From assembly GCA_036362985.1 (NCBI GenBank), contig JAYGXS010000003.1:92720603-92784602 (forward strand): a stretch of 64,000 bases of DNA. The letters run 5' to 3'. Shown here piece by piece: positions 20,627 through 32,540 of the stretch. Positions within the stretch are counted from its first letter, which is position 1. Every line of letters begins with the position of its first letter. The notes beneath the pieces were generated by a model. That model had not been told where the DNA came from and searched no databases. It saw nothing but the letters and a program-made list of their open reading frames with translations. The position numbers and the translations under genes are program-made. The stretch is from Ligula intestinalis (Eukaryota > Platyhelminthes > Cestoda > Diphyllobothriidea > Diphyllobothriidae).

Positions 20627-21599
20627 GTACGCCACCCATTTATTTTCATTAACACCTCTATCCTTTCGTTAAGTGCACTATTAGTGGCAATGTTATGCAG
20701 CATTTTATTCGTCTTACGTATACTACTTCTTCATCGTTTCCCTGTTTCGCTTCACACGGTTATTAGGGTCTGACCATGCCTTCTCAGCTATTTCACTAAG
20801 GACAGAAGTTCTGAGTTGCAACCATAGGTTAAGTGCTGTGCCCGTGGGAGACTATCTTCTTATTCAGATGTTACTCTTTTCTGGATGCACTGTGATCAGA
20901 TTAAGGCTGAGCTTTAAAAGGAACTCTCCCTTCTAATACACCCACTCAAAAGGGGAACCACAGCAGACGCGTCTTCGTCACGTTCCCATCCGCCCTCACG
21001 GCGGCCAAGGTCTGCTACAACAACCTTCCTACGGTGGATCTAGCTCCCCTCCTCTCTCTGCGTTTTTGATTACGGAGCAGCCCATGTTGTTCCGACTCCC
21101 CATCCTCGCCGCCGGGATTGAGGCCCACTCGGCGGGGCTTCTGATCCAACAAGGGCTACTAGCCAGCCAGCCCCCACTCAAATGATATCCGAGCCATGTC
21201 CATGTGTCTTGGAAACATCTGGATTGCTGTGCACGGATCAGGCGTGTGTGACGGCCGAGTAGACAGGCCATTTAGGTCTGTATTTGATCCCGCCTGCGGA
21301 TGTCTGGAGAGGGAGAGAATAGCGCAAGTCACCGTCACCGCACTTGCGCTACTGCAAATAGTTCTCAAGGAGAAATGTGTAACTGACGTGTTTCTCAGTG
21401 ACTGTCTATGCGTGCAGGGGAGGGGACAACGGGCTGCGTGATAAGCTGGACAAATACAGGAGCCAGAACAAGATACGCTGGGCATTATTCAGGGGGCAGG
21501 GCGTAGTGGCACGCGTAGGAGCGGCTTCGAACGCGTCAGCCAACTGCGCCTGATCCCGCCTTACTTACTTTGTACTTGTTACGGCTGCGATCATGACTG
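20627..21599. other. Intronic sequence in arm 1, no gene recognised
   Basis: Conserved in arm 2 (57371-58361). Open frames on both strands (for example + 21196-21441 and - 21159-21485) also recur in arm 2, but simply because the DNA is duplicated. They show no domain. Confidence 0.5.
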
Positions 21600-22345
21600 A
21601 TCTAGCCGGCCTTAATTATGTCCCGAATGGTGCTTTTCCAAGCGCGATGGATCCATGGCCGCAGACCTGGAAAATTCAACCCATTCTCTTCGCCAGCGCC
21701 TGAGATTAAATACCGAAGGTCCGAGAACCACTCTCATGTCTTGACGGACCAAGTCAAGCCAGGTTTCGAGTTGACCCCCTCTTCGACGTTTCCACTTAGG
21801 CAACGGTTTCATGTCGAGGGCACTAGCACTGAGCTCTTGAGCTTGGCGACGAAGAACGTGTCCAAACCATGTCAACCGTCTTTCTTCAATGGCCTGGGAT
21901 ATCCTTGTGATTTTGTCACAGCGAGTGCGGACTGTCTCATTGGGGACAACGTTGGTGTACTTCACTCGGAAGGATGCTCCGCAGACAGTAGTGGTCGAGG
22001 AATTCCAGTTTCTGTTCATCTTCCACGCGCATATCCCAACATTCGAATCCGTATAGATAAACGGACCACACAGGGGCACGGTACACCTGGATCATTGTTG
22101 AGATAGAGATATCACGTTGGGTCCATAAGCACTTGCGAAGGCTGGAGAAAACTCGTCCTACTGCGTCAATTCAGGAACATTTCATCCTTACTCTCTCCAC
22201 TGGGTAGCAACCACGCTCCGACGTATTTTAAAAAGTTGACCTCCTCAAGTTGGCAGCCATTAATCTCGAGAGGTGCCTTCTCTTCGGCAGGGATGCAGCA
22301 TGAAAACACTTTGGTCTTATCAGCGTTTATGGATAAGCTGGTCTC
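21600..22345 (-). pseudogene. RTE-like LINE, RT C-terminal part and 3' end
   Basis: Reading leftwards: an upstream NADKTKVFSCC and ...LPSGESK part (about 22340-22230), then the frame 22079-21612 with YTNVVPNETVRTRCDKI, RRLTWFGHVLRR, ALDMKPLPKWKRRRGGQLETW and RWRREWVEFSR. These are the hallmark blocks of the C-terminal region of RTE-type elements in flatworms. 468 nt stay open, so it is one of the better-preserved RTE tails here. Arm 2 keeps only the last bases of it (57333-57370), because a deletion removed the rest. Confidence 0.75.
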
Positions 22346-22928
22346 CTTGACTGCGTCTTGACACCGGGTGCAGGTGGATGAGTGAAGCGCGACTGAGACA
22401 GATGCATCGCAAGTCTTCTATCATCTTGCAATAACTCAGGCTCAAGACACTGTTCCTGCACCAGCCTTTGCTGGAGCACACGGTGGGCATGGTAGAAACC
22501 GATGGTCAAACTATCGGTTAGCAATGGCGGTGCCATGTCATGTAGTTTGCTTTTGTGCAAGTGCATGAATTCAGTAATTGCAGGCCATTTGGAGGATCGT
22601 GTTGTAACCGACAGCCGGCCATGCGCAGGAAGCTTTGCGACATCGGAGAATATGGACGCCGCACGAACTCTACAGACGGTAAATGACAGTAAAACTCGAC
22701 ATGTACAGAATATTCTCCCAGGTAGTATTCACGACTGCAAATGAACGAGAGATTCGGAGGTGTAAGCATTACTTGATTGTTTATTGTTGCGGAGGCTCAC
22801 TCGTTGGCTGTGTTCAGTTTGCAGTCTTTAGTTTCTTAAACGCCTCAAATTCCCATCTTCGACATTGTAATTGGTGGGTATTTCCTGCCCTAAACAGAAT
22901 GTTAGTTGTGTTTTTGTTTGTTTTTCAG
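22346..22928. other. Intron sequence upstream of exon D
   Basis: No gene recognised. The part below 22756 is missing from arm 2. A long pyrimidine tract ending in tttttcag supplies the acceptor of exon D. Confidence 0.5.
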
Positions 22929-23015
22929 GTGTGCTGATCATCGTCTGCAAGACCTGTGGCGAAGCGTTTACACACAACAGATCACTGAAAGACCACGTGG
23001 ATGTGATGCATAAAA
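22929..23015 (+). CDS. C2H2 zinc-finger exon D (type 1)
   Basis: 87 nt between tttttcag and GTAGGG, phase 1/1. One finger: VLIIVCKTCGEAFTHNRS then LKDHVDVMHK, with H, R, S and D at helix positions -1, 2, 3 and 6. The THNRSL and HVDV words mark type 1, like exon H. Its arm 2 copy (57066-57152) differs by A to T before the Phe and keeps both splice sites and the helix residues. Confidence 0.85.
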
Positions 23016-23079
23016 GTAGGGCTCTTTTCGACCACTGCCACATATATTTGCATTTTACTCGGACTCTCATCAGGCCAGG

Positions 23080-24000
23080 GCTAGCCGGCCTCGATAATAC
23101 TACGGCACTTTTCTAGGCCTGTAGTAACAGCTTGCTGCCTTATCTCTCCGGTGATCGAATACTGCAGGTCAAGGAAACGCTCCCATTTCTGGGCGGACTG
23201 TGTCGAGGCAGGTTTGCAACGGCGCTGAATTGCGAGCGGCAAGACGAAAATCGGCATGCGGACGACGCTGAACGTGCCCAAACCACCTCATTCAGCTCTC
23301 CTGGCTGGCATAATATATTTGTGTGGGGTATTCTCCCAGCGAGTGTGGACTGTCCCCTCTGGGACAACGTGAATGCACTTTACCCAGTGGATGGTATTTT
23401 TGGGCAGCGGGGGCAAAATAACTTCAGTCTTTGCTCTCCTGAGGGGTTTCAGGGATGCAGCTCCAAAGCTTTTTGGCTTTCCCAAAGTGTATGGATAAAC
23501 CGATTGAAGTGGTGACTTCATTTACCCCAGTCAGCATAGATCATCCTCTATGTATTCATTCTTGCCTCTCGGCGCAAGAATGCTCAAGTCGTAGTCATCA
23601 AAAAAGAACCCCATCTTCCCTACACTTGCCTAACCGTTTCATGGAGCTAGGGTGCCAGAGTGTCGAGACGATGCTTGTAGACTTCAGCGAGAATACCGTC
23701 CTCTTCGGGCGTCTTGCTGCTGTGCAGTTTTCTACATTGTATCTGCAACCTGTCCGCCAAAAAAGGGGGGGGGGTGGACGAATTTATAGGAAAGAATGAA
23801 AATAGCTGCAGAAGATAGTAAGGCTTTGATGACATGCTCGCCGAAGAGTGGATGGTGTTTGAGGTGTTTACCCCAGTCATCAACCTCGTCCGAGAAGGGA
23901 ATTTCTGTCCTCGGGGCTTCAGCGATGATGATGGGTTGTCGAGCGGTTTGGATGGATTGTTATGCACCAAAACTCACGCGGTGTGGTGGGGTGGTAGCCG
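23080..24000 (-). pseudogene. RTE-like LINE fragment, decayed
   Basis: Near 23740-23640 the - strand reads KTPEEDGILAEVYKHRLDTLAP, the K-x-P-G-x-D-G-I-x-A-E motif that opens an RTE reverse transcriptase with Gly replaced by Glu. Further left, 23500-23080 matches the RTE tail with many changes. The + frame 23796-24206 is simply antisense to this. A run of nine G lies at about 23767. The arm 2 counterpart is on the + strand at 56030-57000. Confidence 0.65.
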
Positions 24001-25375
24001 GCGTGACACCCACTTTCGTTATTCACTCACGGTGGGGGGATAATCGAGGACAGCGATGCAGTCAGCAAAGTAGACGTCCATTCACCTTGCTATCAGGGCC
24101 ACTGCGTGTGGAGGGCTTACCAGTAATCAGGCTTTTAGGTCTGCTGCCGTTTCAGCCCCGTATTTCTGTCGATCATCCCTCGTCAACCTGGCTGTCATGT
24201 TGGTGAAAGTTAGCATCCGGAGCAGAAACCTGCAGGGCTCTTTCGCTGATTCAGGCACTGCGGCATCGCTGGGAGTATCCAGCTAGCTGTCCCCGCATAG
24301 GCGAATGACTTTACTGACTAGCATTGGCCGCTGCCTCGATTCAGGGTGGCTTAACGGGACTGGCGTTCTGTCCTCAATGATGCACGGTTTTACGACATGA
24401 AGGCGTCCAGCAGGCGGCCTGTTGGGTGCGCGTGAGAGGTGACCTTTGCGGTGTGACCGAGGAAATGGTCAAAGCCGTTGTACGCGCTTCGTGACCTCAA
24501 AGGTGAAGTGTCACAAACTTGGCAACGCAGAGGCCACGTCCGTGCCGTCGCATCAGACAAAGTTACATTACTCCTGAAAAGGGACTTTTCCTCAAGGCAC
24601 GTTTGGAGAAACATTATTATTTTGTGAGCTAAAAAGTACTTTGTTTTATCAAAAAAAATTAAACCAGAAAGACAACTTTATCGCAGGTCATAAATTATTT
24701 TCTGTAAGCTAGAACTGACGGCTGAAAAGATAAGTATAATACAGGGAGAAAATAATGAAAATAAATGGTAAATACAATTTGCTAGTGCAGTAGATTGCTT
24801 GTCTCACGAAATGTACTTTAGATTTGAAATAAGTTAAGTATTGTTGTAATATTGACTATTGTATAGCCAAATCGTGCGATATATTTCAGTCGTGCTAGGA
24901 TATCGGCTTCTGATCGAGTTTCTTTCATTCATAATACCTTGTATCCGTAAATTTTTTCGTGCTGTCTATAAATTACACAACCTGATCCAATTTCATTAGG
25001 AAATTTTAATGCGAACCATGTGACTTGTTCCTCATGCCCTAGGGAAGTATGCTCTTTTCCTTAGGCAGAATGCATACAGCATGAAATTTAAGTTTATTGA
25101 CTGGTAGGCTTTTTTAAACCGGAAGGTACCCTTTTTAAGTATACAATTTGAAGAGTACCAAATAAGTACAACGAAGAATATTATTGTGTATGTTTCCTAT
25201 AAAATATATTTGCATTTATAAATGCAGTGAAAATCAATAAGTTACTAAGCAGCCACTTTTTCATAATGTCCTTCTTGCCGGCAGACAGAACGCAACTCCT
25301 TAAAAAGCGGATATCCTTGTATGACAGAAATATCTTGAAATTAGCCTGCAGGATAATCAGTATAAGAACCGCGAG
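24001..25375. other. Non-coding inner part of arm 1
   Basis: No gene recognised. The small - frame 24390-24614 has a same-length relative on the + strand at 55378-55647 in arm 2, again as a consequence of duplication. The sequence becomes AT-rich after 24600. Confidence 0.5.
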
Positions 25376-25559
25376 TTTTTTTTACAATTTGGTCAACTAA
25401 TTTAAGCGAATCTGCCAAACTTCCTGAATAACTAAGTTAGCCTTGTAGTCATTCTGGTGACTTCTAGATGCTTGCTTAGAAAATCCTGCTTGGGCAGTCA
25501 GCTTGCTGTTCCGTGTTGGTGGATTCCATATTAGCGGTAAATTTCGGCGGGTAAAATCG

Positions 25560-25712
25560 ATCTAACTGTGATTAATTTCATGGCACAGGTGTGGCGTTTT
25601 TAGATCAACTGGGAGAGCATTGGCATCTCCTAAATGACTTCCTTACTACGCGCGTTCAAATCTTGCCGAATGCCGCGAGTTTTTTTATAATTTGGTCAAC
25701 TAAATTTAGACA
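25560..25712 (+). mobile_element. tRNA-derived SINE, family 1, variant head
   Basis: Begins gtgattaatttcatggcac, has a tRNA-like centre (gatcaactgggagagcattgg ... gcgttcaaatcttgc) and ends with T-rich sequence and aatttggtcaactaaattt, as in the copy at 18378-18505. A solitary tail of the same kind lies at 25375-25412. Confidence 0.6.
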
Positions 25713-26270
25713 GAATTTACAGAGCATGTCGTTTGGAAGTCTTCGATTTAGGTGTAACGACCGACAGGGTTCAACATTATTCGGCAATTTAGGAACGCTT
25801 TTAAAAACCAACTTTACTCGGGCTGACATGGAAAACACCAGGAAAGTCTTGAGCACAGAATCCAGCTTTTCCTGCCTTAAGTGGTGGTTTCGAAGCCTTT
25901 CCCAGCTTACTTTGATTAATACGAAGAGATTTTCTATCGATTTGGGCTGTTAGCTGGAATGGAAAGCGCCTCGTAATCCGCAAGCGCAGACGGATCCTTT
26001 AATCTCAAAAATGTAATTTTAGTCGTAAGCTAAAGCAGAACAGGAGCATTATCCTGCCAGATTACGACTTCCATTCGAAGTCAGTGAATGTTGTTATCAT
26101 CCGAGATATCCTTGAAGACGTCAATAAACACTTTGCTACTCATGGTCTCAGACCTCATCACAAAAGCAAAGGCCATTCCAAAATTATGATATACGATTTA
26201 CATATTTCTGAAAAAATCAAATGACTATGTCATTTCTCTTCGTTGTTATCGCGCACAGAGGTAACATTGG
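25713..26270. other. No gene recognised
   Basis: The + frame 25591-25953 spans the SINE and continues to 25953 without a domain. Nothing else stands out. Confidence 0.45.
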
Positions 26271-26850
26271 CAAAGAGGCAGAAGAAGAAGGAGGAGGAGG
26301 CACGTTGATCACCAGAACCATGGTTTTATTCGTCTGAGCTTTCAAACTCCGACGGGCGTCAGAGATAAAGGCGGGAACGAAAAAACAAGCCACATTTATA
26401 GGGGTAGGGGCACTCAGCCGCCAGTCCAGAGGTGACTGCGCAGAGCTATTCATGAAGGCGCCAGATCGACATGTCGATTGACTGCGTTCCCATCTGAGGC
26501 CCTGGCCTCAGCCAATTCTCGGCCCGTCTTGCTGCCGGCGTGGGCAACTGTCTTCGCGGCTATGAACTGAAACTCGTCACCCGTCTCGTCAGGCAGCCTA
26601 GGTTCATGTATGCGCGAACCGAGCACGCATCCGGTCTGTTCTGTGCAAGTTTGTGGACAGTTTATGCATGGTATACAGTATACTACGCCAGACTGCTCGC
26701 CGGGATTTGATCGTTTCGCGCTTCTCATCACCCGTCTGCGCATGGTAGCCGATGTTGAACGGTATGCATTTCCGACGCCTAGTCCCACAGCAATGCTCAC
26801 GGTCGCTTTTGACACATCCTTGATGTATGACAGCGTATGCCATTGAGAAG
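26271..26850 (-). mobile_element. PLE fragment with GIY-YIG coding
   Basis: Two overlapping frames (26815-26450 and 26843-26604) give ...GVVYCIPCINCPQTCTEQTGC, then ...GRELAEARASDGNAVNRHVDLAPS, the start and the N-x-H-x-D-L end of a PLE GIY-YIG domain. The Tyr of the second motif is lost (TCTEQTG). To the left, 26290-26430 has gagctttcaaactccgacg, like the PLE pseudo-LTR at 4733. No RT remains. Confidence 0.65.
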
Positions 26851-26999
26851 GAGACGACTCGGTCTCTGTCCCGGCGATCGGATCGTCTTCTTCTTAATTA
26901 CTTCCTGGGACCCGGATGTTCGCTTGTATTGACAGGGTATGTCATATTTTATACGCTGTTATATGGCATCAGGCTTTGGTGATCTCCAGTCTATGGTCT

Positions 27000-27765
27000 T
27001 ACGGGTGAACGAGGTCGCGAAATAGGTCAATTTGTCCATAAACGCTGGGAAGACCAACGTGTCTTCATGTTGCATCCCTGGCGGAGAGAAGGCACTTCTC
27101 CAGATTAGGGGCTGTCAATTTGAAGAAGTCGACAGTTTCAAATACTTGGGAGCGAGGTTGCTGCCGAATGGACAAAGTAAGGTTGACATTGTCTCCCGAA
27201 TTAGCGCAGCACAAGGAGTGTTCTGCAGCCTTCGGAAGTGCTTATGGACTCGGCGCGATATTTTCATCTCACAAAAGATCCGCGTTTACCTTGCATATGT
27301 GCGGTCCGTTCTCCTATACGGATGCGAATGTTGGGCTATGCGCGTGGAGGATGAACAGAAACTGGAAGTCTTTGACCACTACTGTCTGAGGAACATCCTT
27401 TGAGTGAAGTATACCGACTTCGTCTCAAATGAGACAGTCCGCACTTGCTGTGACAAAATCACAAGGATATCCCAGGCCATTCAGGAAAGACGGTTGAGAT
27501 GGTTTGGACACGTTCTTCGTCACCAACCTCAGAAGCTCAGTGCTAGTGCCCTCGACATGAAACCGTTACCTAATTGGACACGTTGAAGTGGGGGTCAGCT
27601 CAAAACCTGGCTCGACTCAGTCCGTCAGGGCATGAAAGCATGGTATTCGGTCTCCGGCGCTGGCGAAGAGAATGGGTTGAATTGTCCAGGTCTGCGGTCA
27701 CGGATCGTCGCGCTTGGAAAAGCCCCATCCGGGACATAATTGAGGCCAGCTAGATCAGTCATTAT
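27000..27765 (+). pseudogene. RTE-like LINE, RT C-terminal part
   Basis: Frame 27032-27403 reads INAGKTNVSSCC, SFKYLGARLLPNGQSKVDI, CLWTRRDIF, VRSVLLYGCECWAMRVEDEQ and stops at TGA. The frame 27404-27586 continues with YTDFVSNETVRTCC, RRLRWFGHVLRHQ and ALDMKPLPNW. Together they are the thumb and C-terminal region of an RTE reverse transcriptase, truncated before the YADD box. The tail ends at a ggccagctagatcagtcat-like motif near 27760 that also ends the other RTE copies in this window. Confidence 0.8.
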
Positions 27766-28415
27766 TGCAGCCGTAACAAGTCCCAAGTCAAGTCTGTTAT
27801 ATGGCATGCCGTTGTGCTGAGGCAATGGACTCAGTGAAGAGTTCGAAAGCTCAAGCGTATGAAACCATCATTCTGCTGCTCGACGTGCCTTCTTCGGCTT
27901 CTTCTCTGTCTATACCCAAACCTAGGATGCAGACATTTGCTTCATTTCGCATTGAGAAGCGTTTATTTTGAATCGTTCCAAGGTGCACATACTGGTTCTT
28001 TTTAATGTCAAAATACTAAAACCTCCCAACTTCTTGCTTCTTGACCGTTTTACTGCGGTTTTCTCCCATCACCGTTGTTTGATCTGACTTGCATTGTAAA
28101 ATATCCGCTGAGGACTAATGCGGCAGCCCCTCGGTTTTCGTAATCGACTTCCGACACAGTAGTCGGCTTATGCACAAACTCTCTTTGCTTCGTCCACCTG
28201 ACGCACTGTTTGCAACTGTTGGTTAATCTTTCGGACACTTTTCTGTCTTTTTTAAGTTAACTCCAGAGGGAATCGCTACTAACAATGCTCATTTCGTTTG
28301 GCAGACAATGTATGCCTGTCCTTTTAGTTGCACTTGAAAGGGCTCATTTTAATAGGAGTAGATTAAGTTTGCTCTTCTTTTATCATGTCAAGTCGTTTTT
28401 GCTTGACTTTTTTAG
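27766..28415. other. Intron upstream of exon E, nothing recognised
   Basis: A gttcgaaagctcaagcg word at 27840 recalls the PLE pseudo-LTRs. The rest is unannotated. It ends in a T-rich tract and ttttttag, the acceptor of exon E. Confidence 0.5.
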
Positions 28416-28502
28416 AACTGCGAAAATATGAATGCAAGTTTTGTGAAGAGGTTTTCGGACGGAAGGCAAGCCTAAAGGACCATGTATGTGCCATCCACGG
28501 AG
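28416..28502 (+). CDS. C2H2 zinc-finger exon E (type 2)
   Basis: 87 nt between gactttttttag and GTACGC, phase 1/1. One finger: LRKYECKFCEEVFGRKASL then KDHVCAIHG. All four zinc ligands are present. Helix positions -1, 2, 3 and 6 are R, A, S and D; Arg replaces the Trp typical of type 2. An extra Cys lies in the helix end (HVCAIH). The downstream intron starts gtacgccattttaccctttc, close to that of exon I. Confidence 0.85.
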
Positions 28503-28651
28503 GTACGCCATTTTACCCTTTCATGGCTTGCACTCTTGCACTTTAGTTTTGACTTTACAATGTCTGCGTTTTCTTGTTCCTATAAACTTGGCGTTGTTGG
28601 GTTGACGGTCTGGAATAGAGTATTGTCTCGGTTGTTTCGGAAACAGCCCCA

Positions 28652-28673
28652 CCCCCCCCCCCCCCCCCCCCCC
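28652..28673. repeat. Poly-C tract, 22 bases
   Basis: Uninterrupted C22 preceded by gcccca and followed by accaccaacaa. Open + frame 28482-28748 runs through it and is not a gene. Confidence 0.9.
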
Positions 28674-28844
28674 ACCACCAACAATGCAGAAATTCGCATT
28701 TTCAAATTCAGACTTTTCGTTTTCTTACAAAGTTTTCAATACCGCTAGGTAATATTTGTTTAGGAAACAGTTTTGTTTGTACTTAGGAGTAAAACATATT
28801 ACCGACAAAGACAGGCGGCATCCACGAAGCCCTTTTCTGGCTTA

Positions 28845-28977
28845 TTTGCCGTCGTCAGGTGGTTATACCCCAACTCCATTGTAGCAGCGGAAATTGCCGC
28901 CACATCCGAGTTTCGAACTCGCGTCTCTCCGGCCAGAGGCGAACGCTCTAACCATTAAGCCACAAGTCCGCCGTTAT
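28845..28977 (-). mobile_element. tRNA-derived SINE, family 2
   Basis: Reading leftwards: GGACTTGTGGCTTAATGG, TTAGAGCG, a T-arm GCGAGTTCGAAACTCG, then GGCGGCAATTTCCGCTGCTA and CAATGGAGTTGG. Copies with the same body lie at 37412 (+) and 38480 (-). The head has good A- and B-box-like promoter sequences. Confidence 0.7.
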
Positions 28978-29755
28978 GTCGGTTTGTGATTTGGACTGTA
29001 TATTAATGAGTAACCGTACACCGATCTGTTTCAGGATGTACCTATCCTGGTTGATGCCTTTTTGCGAGATCTTGGTACCCCAAGCATATGTGTCTGTCAG
29101 GCCAACCTTTCTGCCTCATTTAAAGCAGTTTGCTCCTTTTCCCTTTCTTAAACCGAAAATAGCTGTCCGCTTTCGACGTCGTTCGGCCTATTTTTGAAGT
29201 CGTGTGACGAGTCATTAATGCCTAGACGGTCAGGCAAAAGCTCAGAATCCTGTAACGTTGTACATTTGGTAAATTCTGCTATGAGAAATCTTCCAAGATG
29301 GCTTGAAATGCCTTCTCTTCCGCGACGACAGCTATGCTTGACAACTCTGGGGCCAGAAATTGATTCAGCGGAGCCTTTCGGAGCGCATACGCGACAAATG
29401 AGACATGATCAATGTAACAGGCACTTTATTCTTCGGATTCACGCTGAAATCCATTGAGAGTTTTGTGTCTAGATGACCTACTTCATCCTCACATGTTACT
29501 TATTCTGGACCTAATGTGCCCAAGGTTATAGCACAGTATAGTCCAAACTGGGCGTCTAAACCATTTGGCAAGCTGATGATCGGTATTTAACCCCTTCATG
29601 TTAATATGCAAGCAGCTTCAGCATCGGAGGAATACTGTTATTGCCTAAGGCTTCATGACACACCCATCAGATTCGTTGTGGTATGCCCATCAGTAGAGTA
29701 CTGGAGTTGTCTTCGGTGGATGGCTCCATGATGGACATTTGTCTGTAGAATGTCT
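28978..29755. other. No gene recognised
   Basis: Short frames only (for example + 28976-29197 and 29194-29457) without domains. Confidence 0.5.
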
Positions 29756-29779
29756 TCAGGTGGGCCTTTTTGTGAAACT

Positions 29780-31235
29780 GTGTGACACACCGATTGTGTG
29801 TGTGTGTGTGTGTGCGTGTGTGTCGTAGCGTATAGTTGGATCAGGAATCCCCGCCGGAATCCAAACTGGGAGTAGTTGGGAGACGGAGAAAAGCCGAGAC
29901 CTCAACCGGCTTGAGCCAAAGGTCCGCGGGAGTAAGGTGGGTGCCTGGCCGGGAACTGCAGGCGAATAGATGCTGAAAGTCATGCGGAGAAGCGCCGCAG
30001 TCGGGTGTAGACGGGTCAAGCCGATGTTGATACTGGCAGAGAACCATTGAGTAGCCGCTGCGCAGTTGAGCCAGAGTACAGCAAGTGACCCTCGGTAGAT
30101 TTTGTTCGGAGGCCGCAATCAGAGGTGGAGAGCCACCCAAAAGGACCGGGGGCGGTAACCTCGTTTCTCATCGAAAACGACTCTCTGGTGGAAACGCTGG
30201 AAGCCTGTCTTGTTGGCAAAAATATCAATGGGTAGATCCCAGAGAAGCGAGGCAACGGCCTCCTTGTGGAGGGTTCGAATAGACGACTGGACGTTGCGGC
30301 TGGGCTCAGGAGCGTTGCAACGGTGATGATTGGGGTGGCCGGGTTGCGAACAGGTCCACCAGAACTGGCTGAGGAGTGTGTTGTGATGGGCGAGCGGTAG
30401 AAAAGAAGCCTCTGCATGAAGATGATCTATAGGTGAATTTTCGTAGCAACCCGTGATCGTGCGGTGGGCAGCGTTCTGTGCTGAACGGAGGCGGTGCAGG
30501 CTGGAAGACTCATCGTAGGAGACCAGATTGGTGTCGCATGAGTGAGGTGCGGCTTGGTCAGCGCCTTGAATGTAGTCGTCAAAGTCTCTTTCGTTCAGCC
30601 CCAGGATGTGCCTGTTCGAGCCTTAGAGGACTTTGGTGCAGCGGCGTGGCAACAATGGTGATTCGGATGGCCAGGTTTTGAACAGGTTTATCAGAACTGC
30701 TGGCTTTGGATTTTGTTGTATGTGGCGGCCGGCAGGACAGAAGCCTCTGTATGAAGGTGATCGATTGACGACATTTTGTGGGAGACCAGACTGATGCCGC
30801 ATAGGTAAGATGCGTCTTGGCCAACGCTTTGGATGTGGTCGCCAACGTTTCTTTCGAACAGCCACAAGATGTGCCCGCGAGAGCCTTGAGGACCTTGGTG
30901 CATCGGCTAAATGTGCCTGCAACCTCCCTGGCATGGTCCGCGAACGTGAAAAGCGGATCGAAACGCACGCCTAGGAGCTTGGGCTTGCTGACTAGCGGTA
31001 AGGACGCACCGTTGACTGTGATGGCTGGGTGAGGATTAAACTCCTTCGATTCCAGCGTGAAAACAGTTACGGACGACTTGGCTGCCGAGATCGTCATTCC
31101 GCGCTGGGTGAAGACGTTTTCCACATCAGGCATGAACTCCGTGAGGAGCTGTGCAGCCTGATCGATGTGATGGTGCCGGCAGAAGAACGTAACATCTTAC
31201 GCCTACGATACCACTTGCGCAAGCGCCCGGGAGAG
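29780..31235 (-). mobile_element. Jockey/I-like LINE, 5'-truncated copy 1, (CA)n tail
   Basis: Reading leftwards from 31133: ERGMTISAAKSSVTVF-type sequence, LLGVRFDPLFTFADHAREVA, CTKVLKALAGTSCGCSKETL, KTHLTYAASVWSP, then the C-terminal block near 30400-29841 with LTPADLWLKPVEVSAFLRLP. It lines up with the + strand copy at 39330-41345. Frames change several times. It starts just after the YADD box region and ends at a (TG)n run at 29795-29823, which would be a (CA)n 3' tail. Confidence 0.8.
29795..29823. repeat. (TG)n microsatellite at the LINE 3' end
   Basis: About 14 TG units with one C interruption. The related + strand LINE copy ends in (CA)n at 41326-41342. Confidence 0.9.
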
Positions 31236-31639
31236 TAGGAGTTCTGCTGAAGATAATGCTGCTGAAGCAGCAGCCCGCAGTCTACTAACCCTTCAGCCGA
31301 TAGCGCGCAAATTTTGCCGACAACCATTGAAGGAAGACTGAGAAGACTGTGTTCTTGTGCCAACCCTCTCCGTCTGGAACTAATGTTTTTAAACGATATG
31401 AAACAGTTCTCCTGCTGATGAGTCAACTCAGTTTACAACTGTACATTTATTCCGTTTGTATAATACCTTTAAAGGCAGTTTTTTTTACTTGAAACAAACT
31501 CCCTATCTCGCCCAGTATTGACAAAGCAAAAAACCTGAAACAAAACCAATGCTGGCCGCAACATAGGGAGTTTGTTTTAGGTCTTTTCCGGTCTTCGAGG
31601 TGTTGGAAGGCGCCCAAGAGGTGCATTACCAACTCTTTA

Positions 31640-32540
31640 CAATTGCCTGTAAACTGGCATAATACACATATGATTATGTAGATGTTAAAGAGCCTCGGTC
31701 TGAGCACAGAACCTTGAGGGACATAGTGAAATTGTCAAATGACCATAGCTTGAGTGTCGTCATCTATTTCGCGGTGAGCTAAGTTAATAGCTAATACCAT
31801 TGACGCTGTGAAACTCAGGCGCTCGGTTGCGTGTTGGAGGGGAAACATCAGGTCGGAGAAATACCGAACGGCCTAGAATTCGTGTCACATATTGACATAT
31901 GCGAAATATTGATCTTCTTTCGCTAATCGGCTTTGAGTGAGGTTGTACAGTACGTGCCGGAATTCGTGCAACATGCCTCCTCCTTGGTAAGGAATAGTGC
32001 GAAGATTGCGCTCAGGCGAACATCTACGAAGGAGGATGGTCGCAAACACTTTGGCGGCTATATCTATAAGGCTGATGCCGTGGTGATTTGAGCATAGTGT
32101 CATGTCACCGCGCTAAGATGATGAACAGTGACCAGTCAGTGGGGATGGCTTCGGTAGTCCATATAGTCAGGTAAAGTCGGTTTAGTGATTCTGTCAAAGC
32201 AGAACAATTGGTTTTGTAGGCTTCTGCTAGGCTACCATCTTCACCCGCTGCCTTCCGAACTTTCAGCCGTTGCAATAGCGGTTCCAGTTCAGTTCTCGTA
32301 GGTGGCTCGCAGCCCCTATCGTATGGAATTCCAGTTGATAGCTATAGGTTCGCAGGTGAGCGTATAGGCGGATCCAGTAGCTCACTAAAGTGCTCTCGCC
32401 ATCGATTGAGGTCCTGTGAGTCGGCCACACCGAGGTGATCGGCCAGACCCGATTAGGGTAGGCAGGCACTGGTGCATGCGCACTTGGTAGCAGTCGCAAG
32501 AAGTTGAGTGGTAGCCCAGTATGCGGCAACTGTGATTGGC
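31640..32540 (-). pseudogene. RTE-like LINE, RT N-terminal part
   Basis: Frame 32103-31885 reads CSNHHGISLIDIAAKVFATILLRR then YQGGGM, matching the N-x-R-G-I-S-L-x-x-x-x-x-K-x-F/x-x-I-L-x-x-R block of RTE reverse transcriptases. Upstream (32529-32263) is the linker LRELNWNRYCNG. Frames break repeatedly. This covers the RT part missing from the tail-only copies elsewhere. Confidence 0.7.

Larger units (their letters stand above)
19865..25375 (+). repeat. Inverted duplication, arm 1
   Basis: Almost the whole interval reappears in reverse complement at 54670-59123. Outer edge: atgggcgatccaagcatgca here, and tgcttggatcgcccat there. Inner edge: ggataatcagtataagaaccgcgag here, and ctcgcggttctaatactgattatcc there. 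By eye the arms differ by only a few percent of bases plus indels. Arm 1 keeps 21644-22756 and about 23662-23795, both missing from arm 2, and lacks about 180 bp present at 56345-56540. Confidence 0.9.

Noticed and set aside
23796..24206. A 136-codon + frame that recurs as a 176-codon - frame at 55831-56361 in arm 2
   Set aside because: It is antisense to an RTE fragment and is shared only because the arms are duplicates. The protein has no domain.
25591..25953. 120-codon + frame
   Set aside because: Its first third is SINE sequence and the rest has no recognisable domain.
28482..28748. Proline-run protein across the poly-C tract
   Set aside because: The run is produced by C22 and the frame overlaps exon E in another phase.
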